Of a DNA stretch of 64,000 nt, positions 23,633 through 34,500 are shown piece by piece. Where the stretch lies: positions 8,618,001-8,682,000 of the forward strand of contig NZ_CP063808.1 in the NCBI RefSeq assembly GCF_018128905.1, in the 5' to 3' direction. Below the pieces are notes generated by a model that ran no database searches, was not told where the DNA came from, and saw only the letters and a list, made by a program, of their open reading frames with translations. The stretch comes from Streptomyces sp. A2-16. Its GTDB lineage: Bacteria > Actinomycetota > Actinomycetes > Streptomycetales > Streptomycetaceae. The stretch's first letter is position 1; every line of letters begins with the position of its first letter. Position numbers and translations under genes: made by a program.

Positions 23633-24421
23633 TCACCGCGGCCGCATCGAGACCAGCCTGCCCCACACCACCAGCCGGTACCGGGACGTGTACTCCGGGG
23701 TGCACGTGGTGAGCGTGATGAAGTAACCGGGCGCGGTGTAGCTGTAGGAGGGATGGACCGTCGAGCGCGGGACCGAGCGGAGCACTCCCGAGTCGCGGGC
23801 CGAGGTCTGGCGCAGGGTCCTGTCCACGGCGTACGTGTACACCGCGCTCCGCGTCTCCACCCGGACGGTGTCCTCGGGCTCGAGGCGGTTGATGTACCGG
23901 AAGGGCTCGCCGTGGGTGTTGCGGTGCCCGGCGAGCGCGAAGTTCCCGGCCCGGCCGGGCTGCCCGGTGCCGGGGTAGTGGCCCACGTACCCCTTGTTGA
24001 GGACGCTCTGCCTGCCGACGCCTTCGGCGACGGGGACGCGCAGGTGGAGTCGGGGGATGTCGAGGACGGCGTACGCCTGCGAGAGGTCCGGCGGGGTGGG
24101 GTTCCGGTCGGCGGTGCTGCGGAGTCGCCGGTCGGCCGGGGACTCCGAGGGGCCCGCGTACTCCCGGTCGGAGGACGGGAACCCGGAGTCCGAGGAGGTA
24201 CCGGAGTCGCCTCCCCCGTCCCGGCCCCACTCCCGCTCCAGCGCCTCGACTCCGCGCCGGGCGCCCTCCTTGGCCTCGTGGTTGGTCCACCACAGCTGGT
24301 GCGCGACGAGCAGCAGCAGGACGACGCCCACGGTGACCAGGAGCTCGCCGCCGGTCCACACCGCGCGTCGGCGACGCTCGCGCCGGCGCCGGGCTCCGTG
24401 GTGCATGATGCGCTGCCGCAT
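23633..24421 (-). CDS. Class E sortase
   Basis: A 262-residue transpeptidase. A basic N-terminus is followed by a membrane helix (GELLVTVGVVLLLLVAHQLWW), a linker, and the sortase domain starting VLDIPRLHLRVPV. The catalytic His is in LAGHRNTHG, the Cys in LTTCTPEYTS and the Arg in the following SRYRLVVWG. Class E enzymes in Streptomyces attach LAxTG proteins. Two such proteins are in this window (15489-16202 and 45451-46869). The ATG at 24421 has GAGGAGG about eight bases upstream. Confidence 0.92.
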   Translation of the reverse strand: MRQRIMHHGARRRRERRRRAVWTGGELLVTVGVVLLLLVAHQLWWTNHEAKEGARRGVEALEREWGRDGGGDSGTSSDSGFPSSDREYAGPSESPADRRLRSTADRNPTPPDLSQAYAVLDIPRLHLRVPVAEGVGRQSVLNKGYVGHYPGTGQPGRAGNFALAGHRNTHGEPFRYINRLEPEDTVRVETRSAVYTYAVDRTLRQTSARDSGVLRSVPRSTVHPSYSYTAPGYFITLTTCTPEYTSRYRLVVWGRLVSMRPR

Positions 24422-24650
24422 GGGTCACGCCTCCTCGGACAAGGCCGCCCGCACGATAAGGGGCGGGCCCTCAAGTCACCAGGGCCGAGGGGCTGTCCGG
24501 CATACCGAACTTCCTCCACAGGTTTTAAGAAGGGCTGTCAGAACTCTCGACAACCCCATTGGCCACACCCGATGCTTCGTCTGGCATGAACGGGGCAGGC
24601 CACGACGCGGGTCAGACGGCCGCGTCGATCCATCGGAGTTCGGAGTAGCC

Positions 24651-26123
24651 ATGATCCGACGCAGAACGCTGCTGACAGCCGCAGGAGGCACCCTCCTCGG
24701 CAGCGCGCTGGCAACCGGTACCGCCCGCGCGGACGCCACGATCGCGGTCAGCCCGGGGACCTCGTACGGCACCTGGGAGGGCTGGGGCACCTCCCTGGCC
24801 TGGTGGGCCAACGTGTTCGGCGCCCGGGACGACTTCGCCGACATCTTCTTCACCACCAAGTCGACGACCTACAACGGCACTTCGCTCCCCGGACTCGGCC
24901 TGAACATCGCCCGCTACAACCTGGGCGCGTGCAGCTGGAACTCCGTGAACGGCGAGTCGATGGTCGCCTCCGCCAACATCCCCGCGTTCAAGCAGATCGA
25001 GGGCTACTGGCAGGACTGGAACAACGAGGACCCGACGTCGAGCGCCTGGGACTGGACGGCGGACGCCAACCAGCGGGCGATGCTGGTGAAGGCCACGTCC
25101 AGGGGCGCGACCTCGGAGCTCTTCGCCAACTCCCCGATGTGGTGGATGTGCAGCAACCACAACCCGTCGGGCGCCTCGGGCGGCGGCAACAACCTCCAGA
25201 CCTGGAACTACCGCCAGCACGCCTCCCACCTGGCCGCGACCGCGCTGTACGCCAAGAACAACTGGGGCGTGAACTTCTCGACGGTCGACGCCTTCAACGA
25301 ACCCTCCTCGTCCTGGTGGACGGCGACCGGCACGCAGGAGGGCTGCCACATGGACGCGACGGTCCAGTCGGCCGTACTGCCGTACCTGCGCAGCGAGCTG
25401 AACAACCGCGGCCTGACCGGCGTGAAGATCTCGGCCTCCGACGAGACGAGCTACGACCTCGCCCGCACCACCTGGAACTCCTTCAGCTCGACCACCAAGG
25501 GGTACGTCAACCAGGTCAACGTGCACGGCTACCAGGGCTCGAACGGCCGCAGGGACCTGCTGTACACGGACGTCGTGACCACGGCCGGCAAGAAGCTGTG
25601 GAACTCCGAGACCGGCGACGGCGACGGCACCGGCTACACCACGGCCTTCAACCTCCTCTACGACTTCCGCTGGCTGCACCCCACGGCCTGGGTCTACTGG
25701 CAGGTCATGGACCCGACGGCGGGCTGGGGCGTGATCAAGTACGACGCCGGCACCCTCCAGGCCGGCGCGATCGAGACGAAGTACTACGTGCTGGCCCAGT
25801 TCAGCCGCCACATCCGCCCCGGCATGAAGATCCTCGACACGGGGGTGAGCAACGCGGTCGCGGCCTACGACTCCTCGGCCAGGCGCCTGGTCATCGTGGC
25901 CCTGAACACCGCCACCTCGGCCCAGACCCTGACCTTCGACCTGTCCCGCTTCACCACGGTGACGGGCGGCTCCGGCGGCCTGGTCCCGCGCTGGAACACG
26001 GTGACCACGGGCGGCGACAAGTACGCCTCGTACTCCAACACCTTCCTGAGCGGGAAGTCGGTGGCCGTGCCGTTCGCGGCGAAGGCGGTGCAGACCCTGC
26101 AGATCGACGGCGTGACGATCTGA
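24651..26123 (+). CDS. Secreted glycoside hydrolase, GH30 (beta-1,6-galactanase-like)
   Basis: A 490-residue exported enzyme. MIRRRTLLTAAGG with an Arg pair suggests Tat export, cut near ARADA. The (beta/alpha)8 barrel starts TWEGWGTSLAWWANVFG, a signature of GH30/GH5 beta-1,6-galactanases. Glu217 in DAFNEPSSSWW is the probable acid/base and Glu320 in LWNSETGDGDG the probable nucleophile. A C-terminal beta domain (from about residue 400) closes it. It would degrade plant arabinogalactan side chains. GH30 versus GH5 cannot be decided by eye. Confidence 0.82.
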   Translation: MIRRRTLLTAAGGTLLGSALATGTARADATIAVSPGTSYGTWEGWGTSLAWWANVFGARDDFADIFFTTKSTTYNGTSLPGLGLNIARYNLGACSWNSVNGESMVASANIPAFKQIEGYWQDWNNEDPTSSAWDWTADANQRAMLVKATSRGATSELFANSPMWWMCSNHNPSGASGGGNNLQTWNYRQHASHLAATALYAKNNWGVNFSTVDAFNEPSSSWWTATGTQEGCHMDATVQSAVLPYLRSELNNRGLTGVKISASDETSYDLARTTWNSFSSTTKGYVNQVNVHGYQGSNGRRDLLYTDVVTTAGKKLWNSETGDGDGTGYTTAFNLLYDFRWLHPTAWVYWQVMDPTAGWGVIKYDAGTLQAGAIETKYYVLAQFSRHIRPGMKILDTGVSNAVAAYDSSARRLVIVALNTATSAQTLTFDLSRFTTVTGGSGGLVPRWNTVTTGGDKYASYSNTFLSGKSVAVPFAAKAVQTLQIDGVTI

Positions 26124-26223
26124 GGACGCGGGTGCGGGCCGGGCCCCGGGCTCTTCCCCCGTTGACCGGGCCTGGCCTGCACCTCTCTCTTCTTTGACAC
26201 TGATCGGCAGTACGGTGTCACCC

Positions 26224-27234
26224 ATGCGCCCCGACACGCCTGCCGAAAACGTCGACCACAACGCCGAAGCGGCGCGCCTGGAGCGGACCGCCGACCGGTA
26301 TCCCGAGGACGCCGAGGCCCTGCTCCTGCAGGCCGCGGCCCATCTGGAACTGGCCGGCGACCGCCCTGCCGCGTCCTCTCTCTACGACCGCCTGCTGGCC
26401 GCGCAGGACGGTTTGGAGAACCCGTTTCTCGTCCGCGCCCTGAAGGCCGCGAACCTCTGGGAGTACGGCCATGAGGCCGAGGCCCGCGCGATCATCGAGG
26501 GCGTCCGGGCGGCGGCACCGAAGGACCCGGCGCCCTGGGTGATCGTGGCGGAGGCCCTGGAGTCCCACGACGAACTGGAGCAGGCGCAGGAGACCTTCAC
26601 GGAGGGCGCGAGGATCCTCCTGACGGACGTGGCGGAGCCGCCGTACTCCACGCATCCTTTGTTGTTCGGCCGTCACCGCGTCCGGAGGATGCTCGGCCTG
26701 GCCCACGACGAGTGGGACACCCTGGCGGACACCCTCCACTCCTCGCCGGTCTCCCTCGACGAACTGCACGACCCGAAGCGCGTCTGGTCCCTCGGCTCGG
26801 AGAACCCGGCGGAACTGGAGGCGGAGATCTCCCGCCTGCGCGCCGAACTCGGCACGTACCGGGAGGCGTTGTCCCGCCCGTTCCCGGTGGCCGTCCTGCA
26901 CTGGCCGGCTTCCGAACTGTCGGAACTGCTGACGGCGTACCCCTCGCTGGAGTCGGAGTACCCCTCCCACGAGGAGCACCTGGCGACGATAGAGGCGTCC
27001 CTGCGCGAGCTCGCCGCCTCCGGCACCCCGAACCTGGGCATCGTCTCGGGCACGGTCCCCTCCTACGAGGCCTTCGCAGCCTCGGAGGGCACGTCCCCGA
27101 CGGAGACCTCACTCCTCCCCCAGTACGCGACGACGCTGGCGGCCCGGGGCCGCGCGGTGGAGTGGCCGCCGCAGCGGGGGACGGCTTGCTGGTGCGGGTC
27201 GGGACGGATCTACGGGGAGTGTCACGGAGGTTGA
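26224..27234 (+). CDS. TPR-like protein with C-terminal SEC-C zinc motif
   Basis: A 336-residue cytoplasmic protein. The first 150 residues are helical TPR-like repeats (EALLLQAAAHLELAGD, NLWEYGHEAEARAII, APWVIVAEALESHDEL). The C-terminus ends CWCGSGRIYGECHG, a SEC-C zinc-binding motif as at the end of SecA. Function is unknown. No ribosome site precedes the ATG at 26224. An interrupted inverted repeat TGACAC/GTGTCA (26195-26220) lies directly before it. Confidence 0.75.
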   Translation: MRPDTPAENVDHNAEAARLERTADRYPEDAEALLLQAAAHLELAGDRPAASSLYDRLLAAQDGLENPFLVRALKAANLWEYGHEAEARAIIEGVRAAAPKDPAPWVIVAEALESHDELEQAQETFTEGARILLTDVAEPPYSTHPLLFGRHRVRRMLGLAHDEWDTLADTLHSSPVSLDELHDPKRVWSLGSENPAELEAEISRLRAELGTYREALSRPFPVAVLHWPASELSELLTAYPSLESEYPSHEEHLATIEASLRELAASGTPNLGIVSGTVPSYEAFAASEGTSPTETSLLPQYATTLAARGRAVEWPPQRGTACWCGSGRIYGECHGG

Positions 27235-27307
27235 GCGGCTGGGTGACGGGGCGGGCTTCACCGGAGCTGTCGACCGCTCCGGGCCCGTTCCGGCGCTGCC
27301 GGACCGC

Positions 27308-28630
27308 TCAGCACCACGCCCCCGACAGATGCCGGGTGACGACGGCGCTGAGCGTCCGCACCCCCCGCGTGGAACCGGGGTCGATGTCCGTGAGCTCGCG
27401 GACCCGGCGCAGCCGATAGTCCAGCGTGCGGGTGTGGACGTTGAGCGCGGTCGCCGTGGCACCGCGGTGCATGTCGTGCCGGTAGTACGCGTCGAGGGTG
27501 ACGAGGAGATCGGGACCGGGCTCCAGCCGACGGGCCACCGCGCGGAGCCAGTCATCGACGAACGGCACGTCCGCAACAGCGAGTTCGACGAACACGTCGG
27601 CCAGGGAGTGCGGCCGCAGCCGGGCGGAGGGTCGGCGCACCGGCGCCGCCAGAGCGATCCGCCGGGCGCGCTCCAGAGCCTCGGCCAGCTCCGCCGACGG
27701 TGCGACGGCCGTGCCGACGGCACAGGGGCGGCCGAGGGCATGGGCGAAGTCCCGTACGAGGTCCGGCAGATGGCCGGGTTCGAGGTCGGGTAAGAGATCG
27801 GGAACGACGTACGGCGGTACGTCCGCCGCGGTGCCGGAACCGGCTCCGGCTCCCACTCCGGGGATCAGGGGAAGCAGGGCGATCAGCTCGCCGCTCCCGT
27901 CGCCGCCCTCCGGTCCCCACAGGACCGGTGCCCGGCAGGTCTTCACCAGTGCCCCGATCTCGTTTTCCAGGAATCGATCGACGACGGGGCGTTCCGGAAG
28001 CCGGAACACCGTCACCGCGTAGTAATCCGACAGCTCCATGTCGACGGCTTCGGCGAGTTCTTCCGCAATAGGATCTCCGCTCAACAATGACCTGGCCAGC
28101 AGGGCGACCTGCTCGGTATACGGAATTCGGCGGCGGAGTACGCGTACGAATCCCTGGCGATAGGCACCGATGCCACGTTCTCCCTGCGGTGCGAACCAGG
28201 CCATCATGCGCATGAGTTCGTCGACGTCGCCGCCGCGCTGGGCCTCGGTCGCCTCGTTGATCTCGCGCAGCATGAGCGCGGTGTGCACGCCCAGCACCCG
28301 CTGCCGTGTGTCCAGCGACATCCCGGCCGCGGCCCGCAGCTCCCCCATCGAGGCGATGTAACCGAGATCGCTCTGACTCAACTCGCTGTTGTCCGGAGAC
28401 AGTTCGACGGTTCTTCGCCGGAGCCACATCGCGTGCTCCAGCGTGTCGACCCGTGCCCGCGGATCCTTCACGAGGAACCCGAACTCCGGGATCTCCCGCG
28501 TGTACGTCTCGACCTCGCGGCGGGCGTTGGCCGACGCCTGCCGGGCCAGCTCGGCGAAGAGACTCCCCATGGGCGTGAGCATGCCATTCGGGACGAACGG
28601 GGCGACAGATGAGATCCGGACGAGGTTCAT
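27308..28630 (-). CDS. PucR-type transcriptional regulator
   Basis: About 440 residues. The N-terminal half is helical (a RsbR_N-like or GAF-like sensory region, ARRRTVELSPDN...GYIASMGELRAAAG). The C-terminal HTH_30 domain is clear: LVTLDAYYRHDMHRGATATALNVHTRTLDYRLRRVRELT. Such proteins often control secondary metabolism or purine/amine use. The start is uncertain: ATG 28630 is used here, but GTG/TTG starts up to 28714 and an ATG near 28571 are possible, and none has a clear ribosome site. A secreted protein gene lies divergent to it. Confidence 0.82.
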   Translation of the reverse strand: MNLVRISSVAPFVPNGMLTPMGSLFAELARQASANARREVETYTREIPEFGFLVKDPRARVDTLEHAMWLRRRTVELSPDNSELSQSDLGYIASMGELRAAAGMSLDTRQRVLGVHTALMLREINEATEAQRGGDVDELMRMMAWFAPQGERGIGAYRQGFVRVLRRRIPYTEQVALLARSLLSGDPIAEELAEAVDMELSDYYAVTVFRLPERPVVDRFLENEIGALVKTCRAPVLWGPEGGDGSGELIALLPLIPGVGAGAGSGTAADVPPYVVPDLLPDLEPGHLPDLVRDFAHALGRPCAVGTAVAPSAELAEALERARRIALAAPVRRPSARLRPHSLADVFVELAVADVPFVDDWLRAVARRLEPGPDLLVTLDAYYRHDMHRGATATALNVHTRTLDYRLRRVRELTDIDPGSTRGVRTLSAVVTRHLSGAWC

Positions 28631-28854
28631 CACTTGGCACAAAAGGCCGGAACACACACCGGCAGCCTCTTTGTCACTGTGCGCAAAATTCCCGGACCAG
28701 GGCGTTTCCGTCACTCATTTCACTTGTGGAGGAGCTGTGAAGCGACCTTAATGAGAACCGCGTGGACACCCGCACCGATAAGCGCGGCGCGAATCCGCCC
28801 ACATTCTTATCCGGACGCCTCGCATGGCGCACGGTCAAACGGGAGGGAAACTCG

Positions 28855-29730
28855 ATGAAAGCAGGAACGAGAAAAAGAGTCATGGCGGCGGTCGCGGTCA
28901 TGGTCACGTCGACGGCACTCATGCTCGGCACACCGGGCACCGGTTCGGCAGCTCCCGCCGCCGCGCCCAGCCTGCGGGCGTTCGGCATCAGCGGCGACGG
29001 AACCCTGATGGCCACATTCACCACGGACCGGCCACAGGTCCTCGACTGGGTCAGGGCGGTCACCGGCCTCAGCGGCGACACGGGCCTGATCGGTATCGAC
29101 TTCCGGGTCCAGAACGGCCTCTTGTACGGCGTCGGCAACAAGGGCGGCATCTACACGATCAAGCTCCCGACGGGCACCATGGACGTCGTGGTCACCAAGG
29201 TGTCCCAGCTCCAGTACGCGCTGAACGGCAGCAACTTCGGCGTCGACTTCAACCCTGCGGCCGACCGCCTGCGTGTGATCAGCGACAACGGCCAGAACCT
29301 GCGCCACAACCTGAACGACCACACGACCATCCAGGACCTGAACCTCACCACCCCACCGATCGAGGGCACGACCAAGGGGGTCTCGGCCGCCGCCTACACC
29401 AACAACGACCTCGACGCGACCACCGCGACCACGCTGGTCGACATCAACACGACCAGCGACCAGGTCGTCCTCCAGTCCCCGGCGAACAACGGCACGCTCG
29501 CCCCGACCGGCAGCCTCGGCCTCGACGCCGGCCTCAACGCGGGCCTGGACATCTACAGCACCCTGTCCGGCGGCAGGACCACCGACAACGCCGCCTTCGC
29601 CACCCTGACCCCGAACGGCGCCGCCACCCCGTCCCTCTACACCGTCAACGTCTTCACAGGCCAGGCCACCTCGATCGGCCAGTTCCCCCTGAACATCACA
29701 GACCTGGCCATATCCCTGACGGGCTCCTGA
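28855..29730 (+). CDS. Secreted DUF4394 protein
   Basis: A 291-residue exported protein. The signal peptide (VMAAVAVMVTSTALMLGTPGTGSAAPA) is followed by one DUF4394 beta-propeller-like domain (LIGIDFRVQNGLLYGVGNKGGIYTI, FGVDFNPAADRLRVIS, GQNLRHNLN, VSAAAYTNNDLDATTATTLVDI). GGAGGG precedes the ATG at 28855. The role is unknown. A strong hairpin follows its stop. Confidence 0.85.
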   Translation: MKAGTRKRVMAAVAVMVTSTALMLGTPGTGSAAPAAAPSLRAFGISGDGTLMATFTTDRPQVLDWVRAVTGLSGDTGLIGIDFRVQNGLLYGVGNKGGIYTIKLPTGTMDVVVTKVSQLQYALNGSNFGVDFNPAADRLRVISDNGQNLRHNLNDHTTIQDLNLTTPPIEGTTKGVSAAAYTNNDLDATTATTLVDINTTSDQVVLQSPANNGTLAPTGSLGLDAGLNAGLDIYSTLSGGRTTDNAAFATLTPNGAATPSLYTVNVFTGQATSIGQFPLNITDLAISLTGS

Positions 29731-29738
29731 CCTGCGGA

Positions 29739-29769
29739 GAGGGGGGCGAGCACCTTCCTCACCCCCCTC
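29739..29769 (+). terminator. Terminator after the DUF4394 gene
   Basis: GAGGGGGG pairs with CCCCCCTC across a 15-base loop, eight bases after the stop codon. It lies between convergent genes and may serve both. Confidence 0.6.
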
Positions 29770-29805
29770 TTCCACGGACTGGTCGTGATGGGTCGCCGAC
29801 AGGGA

Positions 29806-30285
29806 TCAGCCGCACCGGATGTCCGGGGTGCTGAGGGTGTACTTCACCCCGCCCCGGACCAGTGACCCGCTCAGGTGGATGCACTCGTTGGTCGCGTCGA
29901 ACCAGGTGTAGACCGGCCCGGCGTAGTAGTGGTAGTTCGCCGGGTGCTCCGGCGGCGGGTCGGCGGTGTAGTCGCCGCTCTCGTCGTGAAGATAGAGCGT
30001 GATGTTGGACGCCAGTCCGTCGTAGGGGCTGGAGAAGAACTTCGCGCAGTTCCGCTTGGTCGAGGCGTTCCAGTAAGTGCGCGCGTAGCCGCCCCCGCTG
30101 GCCCCTGAAGGGCTCTTGGCCCAGTAGCTCTTGCCGTCCCAGCTGCCACTGCACTCAACGGCCGCGGGAGCGGCAGCAGTTGCGCCCCCGGCCGGCGCGG
30201 CCTGCGCGGCCGGGGCGGCGACCAGCCCGAGCAGCAGCCCCATTACACCGATCCCCAGCAGCTGTGTTCTCCGCAGACGCTTCAT
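29806..30285 (-). CDS. Small secreted protein
   Basis: A 159-residue exported protein starting at ATG 30285 (GGGAG seven bases upstream). The signal peptide ends near APAAQAAPAG. The mature part has four cysteines (VECSGSW, KRNCAKFF, NECIHLSG, DIRCG), enough for two disulfides, and is rich in Tyr and Ser. It resembles spore-associated protein A type secreted actinomycete proteins in size and form, but that match is uncertain. Confidence 0.65.
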   Translation of the reverse strand: MKRLRRTQLLGIGVMGLLLGLVAAPAAQAAPAGGATAAAPAAVECSGSWDGKSYWAKSPSGASGGGYARTYWNASTKRNCAKFFSSPYDGLASNITLYLHDESGDYTADPPPEHPANYHYYAGPVYTWFDATNECIHLSGSLVRGGVKYTLSTPDIRCG

Positions 30286-30505
30286 CCGCAACTCCCGTGA
30301 TGAGATGCCGTCGATCCGGTACATGACAGGTGCACACGGAATGCTCTGCCTGCCGCAGGATGAGCATCGTCCTTTTCACGAAATCTCCGCCCGAAGACGA
30401 CAAGTCGGCGGGCCCTGGGCTCCCGGCACGGAGACACGGGCGAAGGGGTGCTTCACCCCTGCACCCGTAACCGCAGCATCACATCGACGAGTAAAGAGCC
30501 GCTGG

Positions 30506-31270
30506 TCAACCGGCCCTCATCGCATCCGAGATGGACTTGACCCCGCCGTGCGCGCTGAGCCCGCCGTCGACGGGAATCTCCGCCCCCGTGATGAACGAGG
30601 ACTGATCGGAGATCAGAAACACCACAAGCGGAGCGATGTCATCAACGGTCCCGCTCCGCCCCAACGGCGTCTCCCCGAGCATCGCGTCCCGGAAAGTCTC
30701 CGTGGCCCCGGCCGTCATCTCGGTCTCGATGTACCCCGGATGCACGGTATTGACCCGAATCCCCCGAGGCCCCAACTCCATGGCGGCAACCTTGGACACC
30801 CCGCGCAGAGCCCACTTGCTGGCGGTGTACGCAACGGGGTAGTACCCGGTGAGCGCAGCAGAAGACCCGACGTTCACGATGGACGACCCGGGCGGCATGA
30901 GCGGCGCAAGGTACTGAATCCCCAACAGCGGCCCAACGGTATTCACGGCCTGCACCTGCGCGAAGTCCGCAGCCCGAACACTGTCGATCCGATCCCGCTG
31001 AATGACCCCGGCATTGTTGACCAACCCGTGCACCTGACCGTGGACCTCTTGCAACTCGGCAGCCAGCTCGGCCCAGTCGTCCTCACGACTGACATCCAGC
31101 CGCCGACAGTCATCACCTTCTGGCCGCACGTCCGTCCGGACCACCGTGGCCCCAGTTCGAGCCAACGCAGCAGCCTCAGCGGCACCTTGCCCTCGGGCTG
31201 CACCGGTAACGACTACGACCTTGCCGGCCAGGGTTTGGGGATGCTGACTGGTTCCCGGGATCTGAGTCAT
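30506..31270 (-). CDS. Short-chain dehydrogenase/reductase
   Basis: A 254-residue NAD(P)-dependent enzyme of the classical SDR type: VVVTGAARGQGAAEA (cofactor loop), GLVNNAGVIQ, VNVGSSAALTGYYPVAYTASKWAL (Ser-Tyr-Lys catalytic set) and IRVNTVHPGYIETEM. The TGAARGQG loop resembles 3-alpha/20-beta-hydroxysteroid dehydrogenase types. The ATG at 31270 gives MTQIPGTSQH. It stands alone, and the substrate is unknown. Confidence 0.88.
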   Translation of the reverse strand: MTQIPGTSQHPQTLAGKVVVVTGAARGQGAAEAAALARTGATVVRTDVRPEGDDCRRLDVSREDDWAELAAELQEVHGQVHGLVNNAGVIQRDRIDSVRAADFAQVQAVNTVGPLLGIQYLAPLMPPGSSIVNVGSSAALTGYYPVAYTASKWALRGVSKVAAMELGPRGIRVNTVHPGYIETEMTAGATETFRDAMLGETPLGRSGTVDDIAPLVVFLISDQSSFITGAEIPVDGGLSAHGGVKSISDAMRAG

Positions 31271-31515
31271 GGCGGACAAGATATCCGCGGCGGGAAGGCA
31301 CCCAGGACCTGGACCGGAGGCCACCGGACCGCTCGCCCGACCCTAGAGAGAAGGGGGCGGACCGCAGCAACCACGGAACGAGCGGCCTTTACGCACATCT
31401 TCCACACCCAAGGCCCACGGCTTGAAAACGATCACTTTTCAGCAGAGGGCCTCCGATTGTCAGTGAGTGCTGTTACAAAAGATCCACAGCGGCACATGGG
31501 AACGAAGGAGCGGTC

Positions 31516-34500
31516 GTGGCGGAATCGGGGGACCTCAGGGCTGGCGTCCACGAACGGCTGATCACTCGGGAACTACACGATCAGATAGAGGGACTCGAGG
31601 CTGCGGGCTGGAAAACCATCGACGCAGAGGTCAGTGCAGAGTCCACGCCACACGTGCTGGCCAGACACATCAGTGAGGTCCTCGGCCGCCGGTTGGCTCA
31701 GCTGCCGCAGAAGGAGCAGGTAGCGGTCGCCAACCAGATCATGCAGTCGCTCACCATCAGTGCGCCCGAACCGAATGAAGACGCACACAACGGCGCCATC
31801 GTCGACGGCCCCCGGCAGTTGCTCGCCCTCGCGGAGCAGGAAGCCCCTGGCGTCTATGCAATCCGCCCCCTGACGCCTCTCTCCGAAACCGCATTGATCA
31901 CCAACGCTCCGGACGATCCCAGTCTGGGTGCCGAACTGCGCGCGGAGCTGGCCACGGCCGACCGCATCGACCTGCTGTGCGCGTTCGTCAAGTGGTACGG
32001 CATCCGCGTCCTGGAGAGTTCACTCCGTGAAGCCGCACACCGAGGCGTGCCGATTCGCGTCATCACCACGACGTACATGGGTGCCACCGACCGGCATGCC
32101 CTCGACCGTCTCGTCCGAGACTTCGGCGCCGAAGTAAGGGTCAACTACGAGACTCGCTCGACTCGTCTGCACGCCAAAGCTTGGCTGTTTCGCCGCAACA
32201 GCGGCTTCGACACCGCGTACGTAGGCAGTTCCAACCTCTCCAAGGCTGCTCTTCTCGACGGCTTGGAGTGGAACGTACGTCTGTCGTCTGTCGCGACTCC
32301 AGCTGTGCTGAACAAGTTCGAAGCTAGCTTCGACTCCTACTGGAACGACATCGCTTTTGAGGCGTACGACCCCGATCGTGATGCCCGTAAGTTGGACGAA
32401 GCGTTGGGCGTGGCTGGCGGCTCGTCGTCTCAGCAGGACTCAAAGATCAGCCTCTCGGGCCTTGAGGTTCGGCCGTACCCCCATCAGGCCGACATGTTGG
32501 AGCGTCTGCGCGTCGAGCGTGAAGTCCGCGGTCACCATCACAACCTGTTGGTCGCCGCAACCGGAACGGGCAAGACCGTCATGGCCGCCCTTGACTACCG
32601 CAATCTGCACAAGCAGTGGGGCGGCAAAAAGTACCCGCGGCTACTCTTCGTAGCTCACCGCAAGGAGATCCTGAAACAGTCATTGCGGAAGTACCGGGAA
32701 GTCCTCGACGATGCCTCCTTCGGTGAACCGCTCTTCAGCGGTGAACTGCCGAGGGACTGGCAGCACGTCTTCGCCAGCGTCCAATCGCTTACCGACCAGC
32801 GACTCGACCAGTTCGATCCGGAGCACTTCGACATCATCGTCGTCGACGAGTTCCATCATGCTACGGCTACGACGTATCGCCGCGTTCTCAACCATTTCAA
32901 GCCGAAGCAGCTCCTCGGTCTGACCGCCACCCCTGAGCGAGCCGACGGCCTCAATGTGCAGAACGAGTTCTTCGAAGGCAGGATTGCCGCCGAGATGCGC
33001 CTCTGGGAGGCGCTGGATAACGACCTTCTCTGCCCGTTCCACTACTTCGGCGTGCCGGACGGGACGGATCTGACCCGCCTCAACTGGCGTTCTGGAACGT
33101 ACGATCAGAGTCAGCTCGGCGACCTGTTCTCGGCCGATCATGCTCGGGCTCGTATCGTCCTCAAGCAGGTGAGGGACAAAGTATCCGACCCGATGAGCAT
33201 GCGGGCACTGGGATTTTGCGTGACCAGGAAGCACGCCCACTTCATGGCGAAATGCTTCCAGGAAGCGGGAATCAAGGCTGAAGCCTTGGACGGCGAGTCA
33301 AAGCCCGAAACCCGTGACCGGATCCTCGCCGAACTCAAGGCCGGTGAGATCCAGGTCATCTTCTCCGTAGACCTGTTCAACGAGGGCTTGGACATCCCCG
33401 ACGTCGATACGCTCCTACTCCTCCGCCCAACGAGCAGCGCAACCGTCTTCCTCCAGCAACTTGGCCGAGGACTGCGGCGCACACAGGACAAACCAGTACT
33501 CACTGTTCTGGACTTCATCGGCCAGCATCGAGCCGAATTCCGGTTCGAGGAGCAGTTCCGCGCGATGACAAATTTGTCGCGCAACCGACTCCTCGACCAT
33601 GCCGAGCACGACTTCCCGCTACTGCCCTCGGGCTGCCAGATCATCCTTGAAGGCAAGTCCAAGGACATCGTGCTGGACAATATTCGCACCCAGATCAAGG
33701 CAACCGTTCAGACTCTCGCCAAGGAAGTCAGGGACTTCGATACACGGCTCCTCGCGGACTATCTCAGGGAAAGCCGCCGCGAAGTCAAGGAGTTGTACAA
33801 GTCGAGCAACTCATGGACGTCCGTCCTGCGGCGAGCTGGCCTAGCCGACCTGCCTGAACAGGACGGCGAAGAGGACCTGTTGAAGCGGGTACACGCCTTC
33901 CTGCACGTCGACGACCCTGAGCGCGCCGCGGCATACACCCGCCTGCTGAGCGATGACGCCCCGACGTACGAGGCTCTGGACCCGAGGAACCAGACCTACG
34001 CTCGCATGCTCTTCTTCAACCTCTGGGACAAGGCCGGCGGCTTCGGCTCGTACGCGGAGGGACTTGAGTCTCTTCGCGAGCAGCGAGCGCTTCGTAGCGA
34101 GCTACGTCAGGTGCTCCACCACGTGATGGGCCAGACCGATCACTTCCCCATTGCCTTGGAAGCCCCGCACGCACACATCCCTCTGAAGATCCACAGCGCA
34201 TACAACCGCTCGGAGATCCTGGCCGCGCTTGGCGTTGCTCGCCTCAACGGGCAGATGCCCGGCTCGTTCGCACAGGGCGTCCTATGGGACCAGCCGAACC
34301 AGACGGACGCGCTACTGATCACGCTGGAGAAGAACGAGAAGGACTTCTCCCCCACTGTCAGGTACAAGGACTATGCGTTGAGTCCTTCTCTCTTCCACTG
34401 GGAGTCGCAGAGCACCACCGCAGAGACCTCACCCACCGGTCTGCGCTACCAAGAGCACGTGAAACGCGGTAGCCATGTGCTCCTCTTCATGAGGCGTTAC

